A stretch of 50,484 nt of DNA, taken from the NCBI GenBank assembly GCA_002840765.1, contig PHCE01000025.1, forward strand, positions 1 to 50,484, in the 5' to 3' direction. Under the pieces are notes generated by a model that had not been told where the DNA came from, did not search any database, and was given only the letters and a program-made list of their open reading frames with translations. Of this stretch, positions 13,528 through 20,876 are shown piece by piece. Within the stretch, counting starts at the first letter, position 1; each line of letters starts with the position of its first letter. The position numbers were made by a program, and so were the translations under genes. This DNA comes from Betaproteobacteria bacterium HGW-Betaproteobacteria-7. Lineage in GTDB: Bacteria > Pseudomonadota > Gammaproteobacteria > Burkholderiales > Rhodocyclaceae.

Positions 13528-14205
13528 CTACACCCAGCCCTGCTCAACAAGTTCGTCGATTGAATACACGCGGTTTTCGAGTTCGCGAGAGGACAGTGCA
13601 GATACGATCTTGGTAACGCCGTCGGCATATGGTGATGCTCCGTACACTCTTGTTTCGAGTGAGATGCGGCAAGCCGCGTCCTCAACAACAATGGCGTGCA
13701 CGGCGTGACGGCCTAAGTGTTCCGCTGGAATATGATAAGTTTTCAGCTGTTCTTCTGGATCTCGTACTGAAACTACGTCGTTGGCGGAAAGCCCCAATGA
13801 TTGCGCAATGGCAATTGCCGTGCCAGGAGCAGAGCGTTTTTCGGCCTGATGGGATTCGGTGACTTCAATGTGGTAACTCTTGAACAGCTTCCCGCTTTTC
13901 GCCAGCATATTCATGAATTTGAGCATGAGGAGGTTGGTGTTCGGGCACAAGACGACGGGAAATGTCGGCGACGAGATTTCCAGTTTCGAACCGGTAGCTA
14001 GCTCGATCAAGACGGAGCGGGTTTCGTGGCAATAGGCAATTACATCGTCAAGTTCCCTGCCGGAGCCAGCGTGAACGACCACAGCGGAACACAGGGTTGT
14101 GGAACCATGGGACCAACGGCGAACCATTAGCGAAGCGTCAAGCGAGAACTCGTTTAGCAGTTCCGTTGCCAGTTTCCCCGAGCCAACTATTAGAACTTCC
14201 ATCAT
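13528..14205 (-). CDS. Dihydrodipicolinate reductase (DapB)-like protein
   Basis: A 225-residue protein with an N-terminal dinucleotide-binding start (VLIVGSGKLA) and the DapB C-terminal signature EVTESHQAEKRSAPGTA, where DapB has E-x-H-H-x-x-K-x-D-x-P-S-G-T-A. It is shorter than true DapB (~270) and the HH and K-x-D parts are altered, so it probably does not act in lysine synthesis. A related imine or ketone reductase is more likely. Its ATG overlaps the stop of the upstream membrane protein gene (ATGA), so they are coupled. Base composition is lower in GC than the flanking core genes. Confidence 0.75.
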   Translation of the reverse strand: MMEVLIVGSGKLATELLNEFSLDASLMVRRWSHGSTTLCSAVVVHAGSGRELDDVIAYCHETRSVLIELATGSKLEISSPTFPVVLCPNTNLLMLKFMNMLAKSGKLFKSYHIEVTESHQAEKRSAPGTAIAIAQSLGLSANDVVSVRDPEEQLKTYHIPAEHLGRHAVHAIVVEDAACRISLETRVYGASPYADGVTKIVSALSSRELENRVYSIDELVEQGWV

Positions 14206-14600
14206 GCTGTTAACCTTGAGATGTGACGGTTAGAAAATACCCAACGAGCAAGTAAGGGAATCGCGCCAAGCCGCGCTTCCCAGCGGCTGAAGGGAGTTCC
14301 TCGGCCATTGTTAGAGCCCATTCGGTTTGCTTCTTTTTTCGTGCGAGTTGAAAGCCATGCTTCCGTAATGGCGCCAGCAGCATTCACCACTACCCACCAA
14401 CCGCCCTCCGGAAACGTGATTGATTCATGCATGAACGCATACGTGGCGCTGCCAAGCAGTGGTGCAGCAACGGCATGAACATACGGAGCTTGATGGGCAA
14501 GAAGGCCTGCCAGGAATCCTGCAAGCAAGGGAAATGCAACGTATGACGACAAGATCAACACGGAAAGGACGGGGGGCGGGAATGAAGGGTAAGTAATCAT
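14202..14600 (-). CDS. Hypothetical membrane protein
   Basis: About 132 residues from the ATG at 14600; an in-frame GTG at 14615 is possible. Three hydrophobic segments appear in the first ~95 residues (LSVLILSSYVAFPLLAGF, then the segment after HAVAAPLLGSATYAF, and WWVVVNAAGAIT), followed by a basic tail rich in Arg and Lys. I do not recognise a family. Its stop overlaps the start of the DapB-like gene, and it is the first gene of the short lower-GC operon. No convincing ribosome binding site is seen for either start. Confidence 0.6.
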   Translation of the reverse strand: MITYPSFPPPVLSVLILSSYVAFPLLAGFLAGLLAHQAPYVHAVAAPLLGSATYAFMHESITFPEGGWWVVVNAAGAITEAWLSTRTKKEANRMGSNNGRGTPFSRWEARLGAIPLLARWVFSNRHISRLTA

Positions 14601-14711
14601 ACTGCATGAATCCACAGTGATTTTTAACCGATGTTCGCCCTGATGCAGCTATCCCAGATACGTATGCGCTGCCTTTTCAATGAATGATGCAAATCGGCAG
14701 CAGCTTCTCTG

Positions 14712-14756
14712 TGCATTTGGAACAGTCCAAATGCATATTCATGTGCGGCTCCGCAC
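14712..14756. repeat. Two adjacent perfect inverted repeats
   Basis: TGCATTTGG (14712-14720) and CCAAATGCA (14727-14735) form a 9-bp stem with a 6-nt loop. Seven nt later GTGCGG (14743-14748) and CCGCAC (14751-14756) form a 6-bp stem with a 2-nt loop. They lie just before the point where the truncated cytochrome gene becomes recognisable, at the edge of the lower-GC stretch. Confidence 0.6.
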
Positions 14757-14779
14757 AGAATTACAGCCGTCTCACTTTC

Positions 14780-14974
14780 AACGGCCGCAAAGCGTCAGCG
14801 GACGGGCCGATCAAGACTTTCCCGCTGCGCGGCATCAAGGACTCGCCCCCCTACTTGCACGATAACCGCCTGCTGACCCTGGAGGACACTGTGGAATTCT
14901 TCAACCTGGTGCTGGAATTGAAGCTCAGCCCCGAGGAGAAGAGGGATCTGGTGGCCTTCATGCGAGTCTTGTAG
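14780..14974 (+). pseudogene. C-terminal remnant of a di-haem cytochrome c peroxidase-like gene
   Basis: The plus-strand frame reads IKTFPLRGIKDSPPYLHDNR, then LLTLEDTVEFFNLVL and a final KRDLVAFMRVL before TAG. This matches the extreme C-terminus of MauG/cytochrome c peroxidase-like proteins, where the segment after the second haem reads PLRG-x-x-x-(S/T)-PPYLHDG. No CxxCH motif or upstream cytochrome sequence remains; the frame upstream of ~14780 is unrelated. The usual Gly after HD is Asn here. It is therefore a truncated remnant, probably left when the neighbouring genes were inserted or the region was deleted. Confidence 0.75.
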
Positions 14975-15034
14975 GCGTTGTCGCCTTGGCTGGAGCCAGA
15001 CGAGCCATCAGGCTTGCTGGCGCTCGGCCGAGGT

Positions 15035-15661
15035 TCACGGCTTGGGAATGCGCAGCCGGCTGATCATCAGCGAGCCGGAGAGGGCGAAGACGAGGACCAG
15101 TGGATGGATGGTGAAGCCGGCCAGCGTCAGTTCGCCGAACCACAGGGTGTCTCTCACGGCGCCGGTCCAGGCGGCAGCAAACAGCAGGCCGACAATTGCT
15201 AGCGATGTCGGTATCGGCGTGCCTTCGAAGTACTTGACCTTGTCGCCACCATCGGAGAGTTCTTCCGCCGTCACGTTGTAACGGGCCAACCGGGAGACGC
15301 CGCAGGCGACGAAGTAGCAGAGGATGATGCGGTCGTAGAGGCCTTGCATGCCCAGGGCGTAGCCCATGATGGCCGGGGCGACGCCGAAGGAGATGACGTC
15401 GGCGAGGGAGTCGAGTTCGCGGCCCATCGCCGAAGTCTTTTGCCGCCAGCGGGCGATCCGGCCATCCAGCACATCGAAGATCAGGGCCGCCAGCAGCAGG
15501 CCACAGGCGAAGTAGATGTGCCGGATATCGCCGAACTGCAGGTAACTCATCGTCGAAAACAGCGCGCCGACGCCACTGATGGCGTTGCCAAGCGTGAACC
15601 AGTCGGCCAGATGGAATTCGCGAATCATTGAAAAAGGCTTTGGTTTGCCAGGGGTGGTCAT
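15035..15661 (-). CDS. pssA: CDP-diacylglycerol-serine O-phosphatidyltransferase
   Basis: A 208-residue membrane enzyme of the CDP-alcohol phosphatidyltransferase family. The signature DG-x2-AR-x8-G-x3-D-x3-D is complete (DGRIAR ... GRELDSLAD, about residues 66-88). Hydrophobic segments fit 6-8 membrane helices. The short (~210 residue) form with this signature normally makes phosphatidylserine, the precursor of phosphatidylethanolamine; another CDP-alcohol substrate cannot be excluded from sequence alone. It is alone on its strand, followed by the cytochrome remnant (opposite strand) and preceded by the decayed aldolase piece. Confidence 0.85.
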   Translation of the reverse strand: MTTPGKPKPFSMIREFHLADWFTLGNAISGVGALFSTMSYLQFGDIRHIYFACGLLLAALIFDVLDGRIARWRQKTSAMGRELDSLADVISFGVAPAIMGYALGMQGLYDRIILCYFVACGVSRLARYNVTAEELSDGGDKVKYFEGTPIPTSLAIVGLLFAAAWTGAVRDTLWFGELTLAGFTIHPLVLVFALSGSLMISRLRIPKP

Positions 15662-15763
15662 TGGTGGGCCTCGATGAAGATTTCTGCGGACTTCCGGGAT
15701 GTTCGGCGCCGGAAAGCGAAAGTCTTCCGCGGGTGGCTATCGTCATTCGGCGCTGACTAGAGC

Positions 15764-15909
15764 TTACTTGACGATCCGGCTCAATGCGCCCTCGCCATAG
15801 CGATCTGCCATTTTTTTTCGGGTGACTCGGCGAGATCCGGCTGGCGCTGCCGAAGGCACGAAGCGGGCCTGACAGATTCTTTTGGCGGCTTCACGGACCG
15901 GTTTCAAGT
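15764..15909 (-). pseudogene. Decayed 3' end of a class II aldolase gene
   Basis: This segment aligns base by base with the 3' end of the intact fba at 19774-20838: both have TTACTTGACGATC at the stop, then CGGCTCAA versus TGGTTCAA, then GATCCGGCTGGCGC versus GATCTGGCTGGCGC, CCGAAGGC, AAGCGGGCC, and GGCGGCTTC. Relative to fba it carries a 1-base insertion around the T-run near 15810 and a ~9-base deletion near 15849, so no frame survives. The match fades after ~15909. It is about 4 kb from the intact copy and in the same orientation. Confidence 0.8.
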
Positions 15910-15962
15910 GGCCCCACGGGGAGGGGACGATATTTGCAGGTTGCCCAACTTGGTTTCGTATA

Positions 15963-15976
15963 TTAGAGTATTCTAA
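15963..15976. promoter_or_regulatory. Palindromic site upstream of the DUF302/octahaem cytochrome operon
   Basis: TTAGA-GTAT-TCTAA is a perfect 5-bp dyad 67 nt before the DUF302 start. It is followed by an AATTA / TAATT pair with 9 nt between (15976-15994). It may be an operator; no known consensus is matched with confidence. Confidence 0.25.
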
Positions 15977-16042
15977 ATTACCAATGGAATAATTGATTCA
16001 CTACACAACCCGTTTTTACCGCTGGTTGAGAGGGAGACAAAC

Positions 16043-16588
16043 ATGTTGAAGATCTCAGGTGGTTTCTTGCTGGGCGTTATGGCAGCGCTGCTCCTTGTCT
16101 GGAGCAGTATTGGTGGCCTGATGTTTTCCGAACGCTTGAGTCCATACACGGTTGAGGAAACGACGGCCCGAATCCAGCAGAACATCCAGGCGGCAGGCAA
16201 TGGCTGGAGCATTTCGGGTTTGCGTAATCCGGCCAAGCCGATCGAGGCGGAGGGCGGCAATGTGCTGCCGGTGCTCTTGATCGAAGCCTGCAGTGCTCAG
16301 TATTCCGGCCCAATTCTCAAGGATGACGGGGTGCGTTTCCTGTCGTTGCTGATGCCCTGCAAGATTTCCGTCTACAAGAAAAGCGATGGCAAGGTCTATA
16401 TCGGCTACCTCAACGCCGGCATGATCGGGAGTCTGTTCGGACCGCTGGTCGGCGACATCATGGCCAAGGTGGTGGTTGATCAGCAGGGCTTTCTTGTGAT
16501 GGATCCAAGCAAGCCGGCACCGGCGCTGATCATCCCGAAAACCGGCGGCGAGAGCGGCGGAGCATCCGGCGCCGAGGCGGGGTGCTGA
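16043..16588 (+). CDS. DUF302-domain protein
   Basis: A 181-residue protein with an N-terminal hydrophobic segment (residues 5-27, GGFLLGVMAALLLVW) that anchors or exports it, then a DUF302 domain: YTVEETTARIQQNIQAAGNGW near the start and a conserved Cys in LLIEACSAQY and again in LLMPCKISVYK. DUF302 proteins are often found near periplasmic redox and sulfur genes, but their biochemical role is not established. A GAGGGAG site precedes the ATG. It lies 25 bp before the octahaem cytochrome gene, so it is the first gene of that operon. Confidence 0.85.
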   Translation: MLKISGGFLLGVMAALLLVWSSIGGLMFSERLSPYTVEETTARIQQNIQAAGNGWSISGLRNPAKPIEAEGGNVLPVLLIEACSAQYSGPILKDDGVRFLSLLMPCKISVYKKSDGKVYIGYLNAGMIGSLFGPLVGDIMAKVVVDQQGFLVMDPSKPAPALIIPKTGGESGGASGAEAGC

Positions 16589-16613
16589 GCGTGGTGGCCC
16601 GGAGGATAAAAGC

Positions 16614-18263
16614 ATGAGCCAGACAAAACTATTGTTTGCGGCCAGCCTGCTCGGGGCGGTATTGGCCTGGAGCACGGCCTGGGGCGAGGTGCCAGGCGCT
16701 GCCAGGCCGGCAAACCTGGCGGTGCCGTCAGGTAGCGCCATACCGCTTGGCGAGAGCACGGTTGACCACAGCAAACTCAAGGAATTGCAGAAGAACTTTG
16801 CCTCAGGGCCGGAGGTCACAAAAGCCTGCCTTAGTTGTCACACCGAAGCGGCCAAACAGGTGCAGCACACCAAGCACTGGACCTGGGAATACACCGATCC
16901 CAAGTCGGGCCAAAAGCTCGGCAAGAAAAACATCATCAACAACTTCTGCACGACCAGCATCTCCAACGAGAAAGACTGCATGGCCTGTCATGCCGGCTAT
17001 GGCTGGAAGGACGCGAACTTTGACTTTACGGCCGAAGCGAATGTCGACTGCCTGATCTGCCACGACAGTACCGCGACCTATCGCAAGTTGCCGGGCGACG
17101 CCGGACATCCGGTCTATGAGCGGCGCGAATTTCCTCACGGTTCCGGCAAGTTCGTCGAGGCGGTCGATCTGCAGAAGGTCGCCCAGAGCGTCGCTTTGCC
17201 CAGTCGCAGCAATTGCGGCTCCTGCCACTTCTACGGAGCGGGCGGCGATGGCACCAAGCACGGCGATCTGGATAGTGCCCTGAAGAAACCCGGCAAGTAC
17301 CTCGATGTGCACATGGACGCCAAGGGCCTGAACTTCACCTGCTCGACCTGTCACGCCACGGCAGGTCATAAGGTGTCGGGCAGCCGTTACGAGATGGCGG
17401 CGGCGTTGACCGGGCCGGCCGAAACGCGCGGCAAGGCGGCGGCCTCACCGGCTGCGTGCCAGTCTTGCCACGGTGACAAACCGCACAAGGAAAGCATCCT
17501 GCACGCCGAACGCCTGAATACCCACAGCAACAAATTGGCCTGCCAGACCTGCCATATTCCCCAGTACGCGCGCGACAGCATCGGCACGGAGATCTCCTGG
17601 GATTGGTCGACGGCAACCCGGATGGGGACGGATGGTAAGCCGTTTCTCGTCAAGGACAGTGCCGGTCGGCGAGCCTTCGATTCAAAAAAGGGCAATTTCG
17701 TCTGGGACTCCTATGTGGTGCCCGAGTATCGCTGGTTCAACGGTCACGTCAGTTATAAGACCAAGGGCGAACGGATCGATCCGGGCCAGATCGTTGAAAT
17801 CAATCGTCCCGAGGGCGAAGCGGGCCAAGCCGATTCCCGCATCTGGCCGTTCAAGATTCATCGCGGCAAGCAGGCCTACGACAGCGAGAACAACTATCTG
17901 GTGGTTGTTCATACCGCCGGTGAAGACGATACCGCGCTATGGGCAAATTTCGACTGGCAGAAAGCCATTGGCGCTGGCATGCAGACGGCCGGCATGCGGT
18001 ACAGCGGCAAGTTCGGCTTCGTCAGCACGGAAATGAGCTGGCCTATCACCCACATGGTGGCGCCGAAGAACGATGCCCTGGGCTGCGCCCAATGCCACCG
18101 CGAGAACGGGCGGCTGGAGGGCATTACGGGCATCTATCTGCCCGGCCGTGACCACAGCTACCTGCTCGACAACATCGGCTGGATGGTGGTCCTGCTCAGT
18201 CTGCTCGGTGTGCTGATTCACGGCGGCACGCGGGCTTACCTACACTTCAAGCACAAGGGTTAG
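16614..18263 (+). CDS. Octahaem c-type cytochrome of the tetrathionate reductase (OTR) family
   Basis: A 549-residue protein with an N-terminal signal sequence (~1-24) and eight CxxCH haem sites at about 72, 122, 146, 201, 243, 282, 310 and 491. The wide gap before the last site and the sequences KHWTWEY and NNFC fit the octahaem tetrathionate reductase family, whose Shewanella member reduces tetrathionate, nitrite and hydroxylamine in vitro. The physiological substrate is unknown. A C-terminal membrane helix (~515-537) tethers it to the membrane, facing the periplasm. It lies 4 nt before a cytochrome b gene, which could pass electrons from the quinone pool. Confidence 0.93.
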   Translation: MSQTKLLFAASLLGAVLAWSTAWGEVPGAARPANLAVPSGSAIPLGESTVDHSKLKELQKNFASGPEVTKACLSCHTEAAKQVQHTKHWTWEYTDPKSGQKLGKKNIINNFCTTSISNEKDCMACHAGYGWKDANFDFTAEANVDCLICHDSTATYRKLPGDAGHPVYERREFPHGSGKFVEAVDLQKVAQSVALPSRSNCGSCHFYGAGGDGTKHGDLDSALKKPGKYLDVHMDAKGLNFTCSTCHATAGHKVSGSRYEMAAALTGPAETRGKAAASPAACQSCHGDKPHKESILHAERLNTHSNKLACQTCHIPQYARDSIGTEISWDWSTATRMGTDGKPFLVKDSAGRRAFDSKKGNFVWDSYVVPEYRWFNGHVSYKTKGERIDPGQIVEINRPEGEAGQADSRIWPFKIHRGKQAYDSENNYLVVVHTAGEDDTALWANFDWQKAIGAGMQTAGMRYSGKFGFVSTEMSWPITHMVAPKNDALGCAQCHRENGRLEGITGIYLPGRDHSYLLDNIGWMVVLLSLLGVLIHGGTRAYLHFKHKG

Positions 18264-18267
18264 GCTC

Positions 18268-18906
18268 ATGAACGCTTCCACCCGCATTTACCTCTATCGC
18301 CGCTATGAGCGTTTCTGGCATTGGTCGCAGGCCGTGCTGGTTATTTTCATGCTCGTCACCGGCTTTGAAATCCACGGCGTGTACAAGAATTTCGGCTTTC
18401 AGCGGGCGGTCGAATATCACACGCTGACCGCCTGGGCCCTGCTGACGCTGTGGGCCTTCACGATTTTCTGGCAATTCACGACCGGTGAGTGGCGGCAGTA
18501 CATTCCGACCCTGCATCGGGTACTCGCCATGGTCCGTTATTACGCTTATGGGATCTTCGTCAATGCGCCGCATCCCTTTCACAAAACGCCCAACAAGAAG
18601 CACAACCCGCTGCAGCGCCTTGCCTACGTGGCGCTGCTGGCCATGGTTTCACCGCTTATCTGGGGCTCGGGCTTCTTCTACCTGTTCTACGCCTACTGGC
18701 AGGACCTTGGGCTGGAAGGGGCGATTCCCCTGGCCTGGGTGGCCATGGCGCACACCGCCGGGGCTTTCATGATGCTGACCTTTTTCATCGTGCACGTCTA
18801 TTTGACGACGACCGGTCATACCCCGCTGGCCCATATCAAGACGATGCTGACCGGCTGGGAGGAGGTCGAAGACGAGGTGCCTGCCAACAAGGCCTCTGCC
18901 GGCTAG
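18268..18906 (+). CDS. Membrane cytochrome b (quinol-linked partner of the octahaem cytochrome)
   Basis: A 212-residue protein with four hydrophobic segments (~18-36, 52-72, 110-135, 150-178) and His residues placed for two haem b groups (RFWHWSQ, EYHTLTAW, AHTAGAF, FIVHVYL). This is the cytochrome b561/formate dehydrogenase gamma-like fold. It follows the octahaem cytochrome by 4 nt. By analogy with other cytochrome b-multihaem c pairs it probably transfers electrons between quinol and the periplasmic cytochrome; direction is not shown by sequence. Confidence 0.88.
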   Translation: MNASTRIYLYRRYERFWHWSQAVLVIFMLVTGFEIHGVYKNFGFQRAVEYHTLTAWALLTLWAFTIFWQFTTGEWRQYIPTLHRVLAMVRYYAYGIFVNAPHPFHKTPNKKHNPLQRLAYVALLAMVSPLIWGSGFFYLFYAYWQDLGLEGAIPLAWVAMAHTAGAFMMLTFFIVHVYLTTTGHTPLAHIKTMLTGWEEVEDEVPANKASAG

Positions 18907-18917
18907 TCGCTGCCGGC

Positions 18918-19763
18918 CTACTTGCCGGAACGGCTGGCCGCATCGCGCAGGAAAGGCGCGTATTCGGACCAGGCATGGACAGGGCCGACATGGGAAAAGA
19001 TCACCAGGCCGTGTTTGTCCAGCACGTAGGTTGTCGGAAAGCTGCGGGCGATCTGCCGATCGGGAATGGTCCCGCCGCTCGCCAGATGCAGCAGGGGATC
19101 GTCTTCCCCTTGGCTGCCCGAGTCGGCAAGCGGTATTTTCAGCGCATTGTCGGCGGCCCACTGGCGGGCGACAGCATGCGTTTCGCGGACCTGCAACGGG
19201 ATGAAGATGATGTCCTTTCGGTCGGCCAGGTCTGAATGCAGCTTTGCCAGTTCCGGCATCTCCTTGCGGCAAGGCGGGCACCAGGAAGCCCAAAAATGCA
19301 GCAGCACGACTTTGCCGCGCAGGCTGCTCAATTTGAGCGACTTGCCTTGCGCGTTGCGATAGGCGATATCGGGAAAGCGCTGGCCGGGTTGCGTGCCGCT
19401 GCCGGCCTTGTTGGCCTGCTGAGCGGTGGCATAGGGCCCCCACGCACCGGGCCATGATTTTTCTGCAAATACCAGCCGCTCGTCGCTGGCGTAGAGCAGG
19501 CATTTCTGCGGTGATGCGGCTCGGCAGGCGGCGATTGCCTTGTCTTCAGCCTGATCAGACGAGTCTTCGCCGGATACCCAACCCCAGGCGCCGCCTGGAG
19601 CAATGGCGAAGGCGCGATGGTGGGGGGCGCGTTGATATTCGCGATAGGCCGCTCCGCCCGCTGGCGGCAAGCCGGGAGGCTCGTTGGCCATGGCCGGCAG
19701 GACGGTAAACGACAAAAGGGCGAAACATCTCGCCCTTTTGTTCGTTGTGCCAGTACAGCACAT
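18918..19763 (-). CDS. TlpA-type thioredoxin with N-terminal DUF4189-like domain
   Basis: Residues ~40-95 resemble DUF4189 (FAIAPGGAWGW, then a helix with paired Cys), and ~120-275 form a TlpA/ResA-like thioredoxin domain with the active site WASWCPPC. The product is likely a periplasmic disulfide reductase, for example for cytochrome c maturation. The start is uncertain. From 19763 the peptide includes a signal-like segment (RCFALLSFTVLPAMA), but that region also forms the fba terminator hairpin and no ribosome binding site is seen. An ATG at 19691 would give a 257-residue form without signal peptide. It converges on the cytochrome b gene. Confidence 0.82.
   Translation of the reverse strand: MCCTGTTNKRARCFALLSFTVLPAMANEPPGLPPAGGAAYREYQRAPHHRAFAIAPGGAWGWVSGEDSSDQAEDKAIAACRAASPQKCLLYASDERLVFAEKSWPGAWGPYATAQQANKAGSGTQPGQRFPDIAYRNAQGKSLKLSSLRGKVVLLHFWASWCPPCRKEMPELAKLHSDLADRKDIIFIPLQVRETHAVARQWAADNALKIPLADSGSQGEDDPLLHLASGGTIPDRQIARSFPTTYVLDKHGLVIFSHVGPVHAWSEYAPFLRDAASRSGK
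19712..19741 (-). terminator. Intrinsic terminator of fba
   Basis: A perfect 12-bp inverted repeat (ACAAAAGGGCGA / TCGCCCTTTTGT) with a 6-nt loop, 33 nt after the fba stop. The T-run is within the 3' arm. It overlaps the possible 5' coding end of the thioredoxin gene. Confidence 0.75.
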
Positions 19764-19773
19764 CGGCGGGTAC

Positions 19774-20838
19774 TTACTTGACGATCTGGTTCAACTCGCC
19801 CTTGGCGTAACGCTCGGCCATCTTTTCCAGCGGCATCGGCTTGATCTGGCTGGCGCGGCCGGCGCAACCGAAGGCTTCAAAGCGGGCCAGGCAGATTTTC
19901 TTGGCGGCTTCGCGGGCTGGCTTCAGATAGTCGCGCGGGTCGAACTTGCCCGGGTTCTCGAACAGGTAGCGACGGACGGCGCCAGTCATGGCGAGGCGGA
20001 TGTCGGTGTCGATGTTGACCTTGCGCACGCCGTGGGCGATGCCCTTGACGATTTCCTCGACCGGCACGCCGTAGGTTTCCTTCATGTCGCCGCCGAATTC
20101 ACGGATCTCTGCCAGCAGTTCCTGCGGCACCGACGACGAACCGTGCATCACCAGATGGGTGTTGGGGATGCGGGCGTGGATTTCCTTGATGCGATCAATG
20201 GCCAGGATGTCGCCGGTCGGCCGCTTGGTGAACTTGTAGGCGCCGTGGCTGGTGCCGATGGCGATGGCCAGTGCGTCGCAGTTGGTCTGCTTGACGAAGT
20301 CGGCGGCCTGGTCGGGATCGGTCAGCAATTGTTCGCGGGTCATGTGGCCGTCGGCGCCGTGACCGTCTTCCTTGTCGCCCTTCATCGTTTCCAGCGAGCC
20401 GAGGACACCCAGTTCAGCTTCGACCGAAACGCCGATGGCGTGGGCAAACTTGACCGTTTCCTTGGAGACGGCAACGTTGTATTCATAGGAAGAGGTGGTC
20501 TTGCCGTCGGCTTCCAGCGAGCCGTCCATCATCACCGAGGTGAAGCCGGAGCGGATGGCGCCCATGCACACCGCCGGACTCTGGCCGTGGTCCTGGTGCA
20601 TGACGATGGGCAGCTGCGGGTAGGCTTCGAGCGCAGCGAGGATCTGGTGGCGCAGGAAGGGTTCGCCGGCGTATTTACGGGCGCCGGCCGAGGCCTGCAT
20701 GATGACCGGGGCGTCGATCTGGCTGGCGGCTTCGCAGATGGCCCAGACCTGTTCCATATTGTTGACGTTGAAGGCGGGCAGGCCGTAGCCGTTTTCGGCG
20801 GCGTGGTCGAGCAGTTGGCGCATGGAGACGAGCGGCAT
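19774..20838 (-). CDS. fba: Class II fructose-1,6-bisphosphate aldolase
   Basis: A complete 354-residue zinc-dependent aldolase starting [13 protein letters not shown]. The metal-site motif HQDHGQ, the EAELG segment, HGSSSVP and the NIDTD loop are all present. It acts in glycolysis/gluconeogenesis and can serve the Calvin cycle. It is the last gene of a minus-strand block with pyk, pgk and epd. A second aldolase with a similar C-terminus lies at the start of the window and a decayed third copy at 15764-15909. The ATG at 20838 has a GGAG site; the longer upstream frame is not coding. Confidence 0.97.
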   Translation of the reverse strand: MPLVSMRQLLDHAAENGYGLPAFNVNNMEQVWAICEAASQIDAPVIMQASAGARKYAGEPFLRHQILAALEAYPQLPIVMHQDHGQSPAVCMGAIRSGFTSVMMDGSLEADGKTTSSYEYNVAVSKETVKFAHAIGVSVEAELGVLGSLETMKGDKEDGHGADGHMTREQLLTDPDQAADFVKQTNCDALAIAIGTSHGAYKFTKRPTGDILAIDRIKEIHARIPNTHLVMHGSSSVPQELLAEIREFGGDMKETYGVPVEEIVKGIAHGVRKVNIDTDIRLAMTGAVRRYLFENPGKFDPRDYLKPAREAAKKICLARFEAFGCAGRASQIKPMPLEKMAERYAKGELNQIVK

Positions 20839-20876
20839 GGGGAACTCCTGTTCGGTATCTGGATTGACAATTGATT

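Larger units (their letters stand above)
15662..16042. other. Intergenic stretch with aldolase relic and operon leader
   Basis: No intact gene. It holds the decayed aldolase end at 15764-15909 and, from about 15930, an AT-rich leader of the DUF302/octahaem cytochrome operon that includes the dyad at 15963-15976. Confidence 0.7.

Noticed and set aside
12584..14974. Integron-type cassette array
   Set aside because: I looked for attC-like core sites between the genes and an integrase; none is convincing, and two of the genes overlap, which does not fit cassettes.
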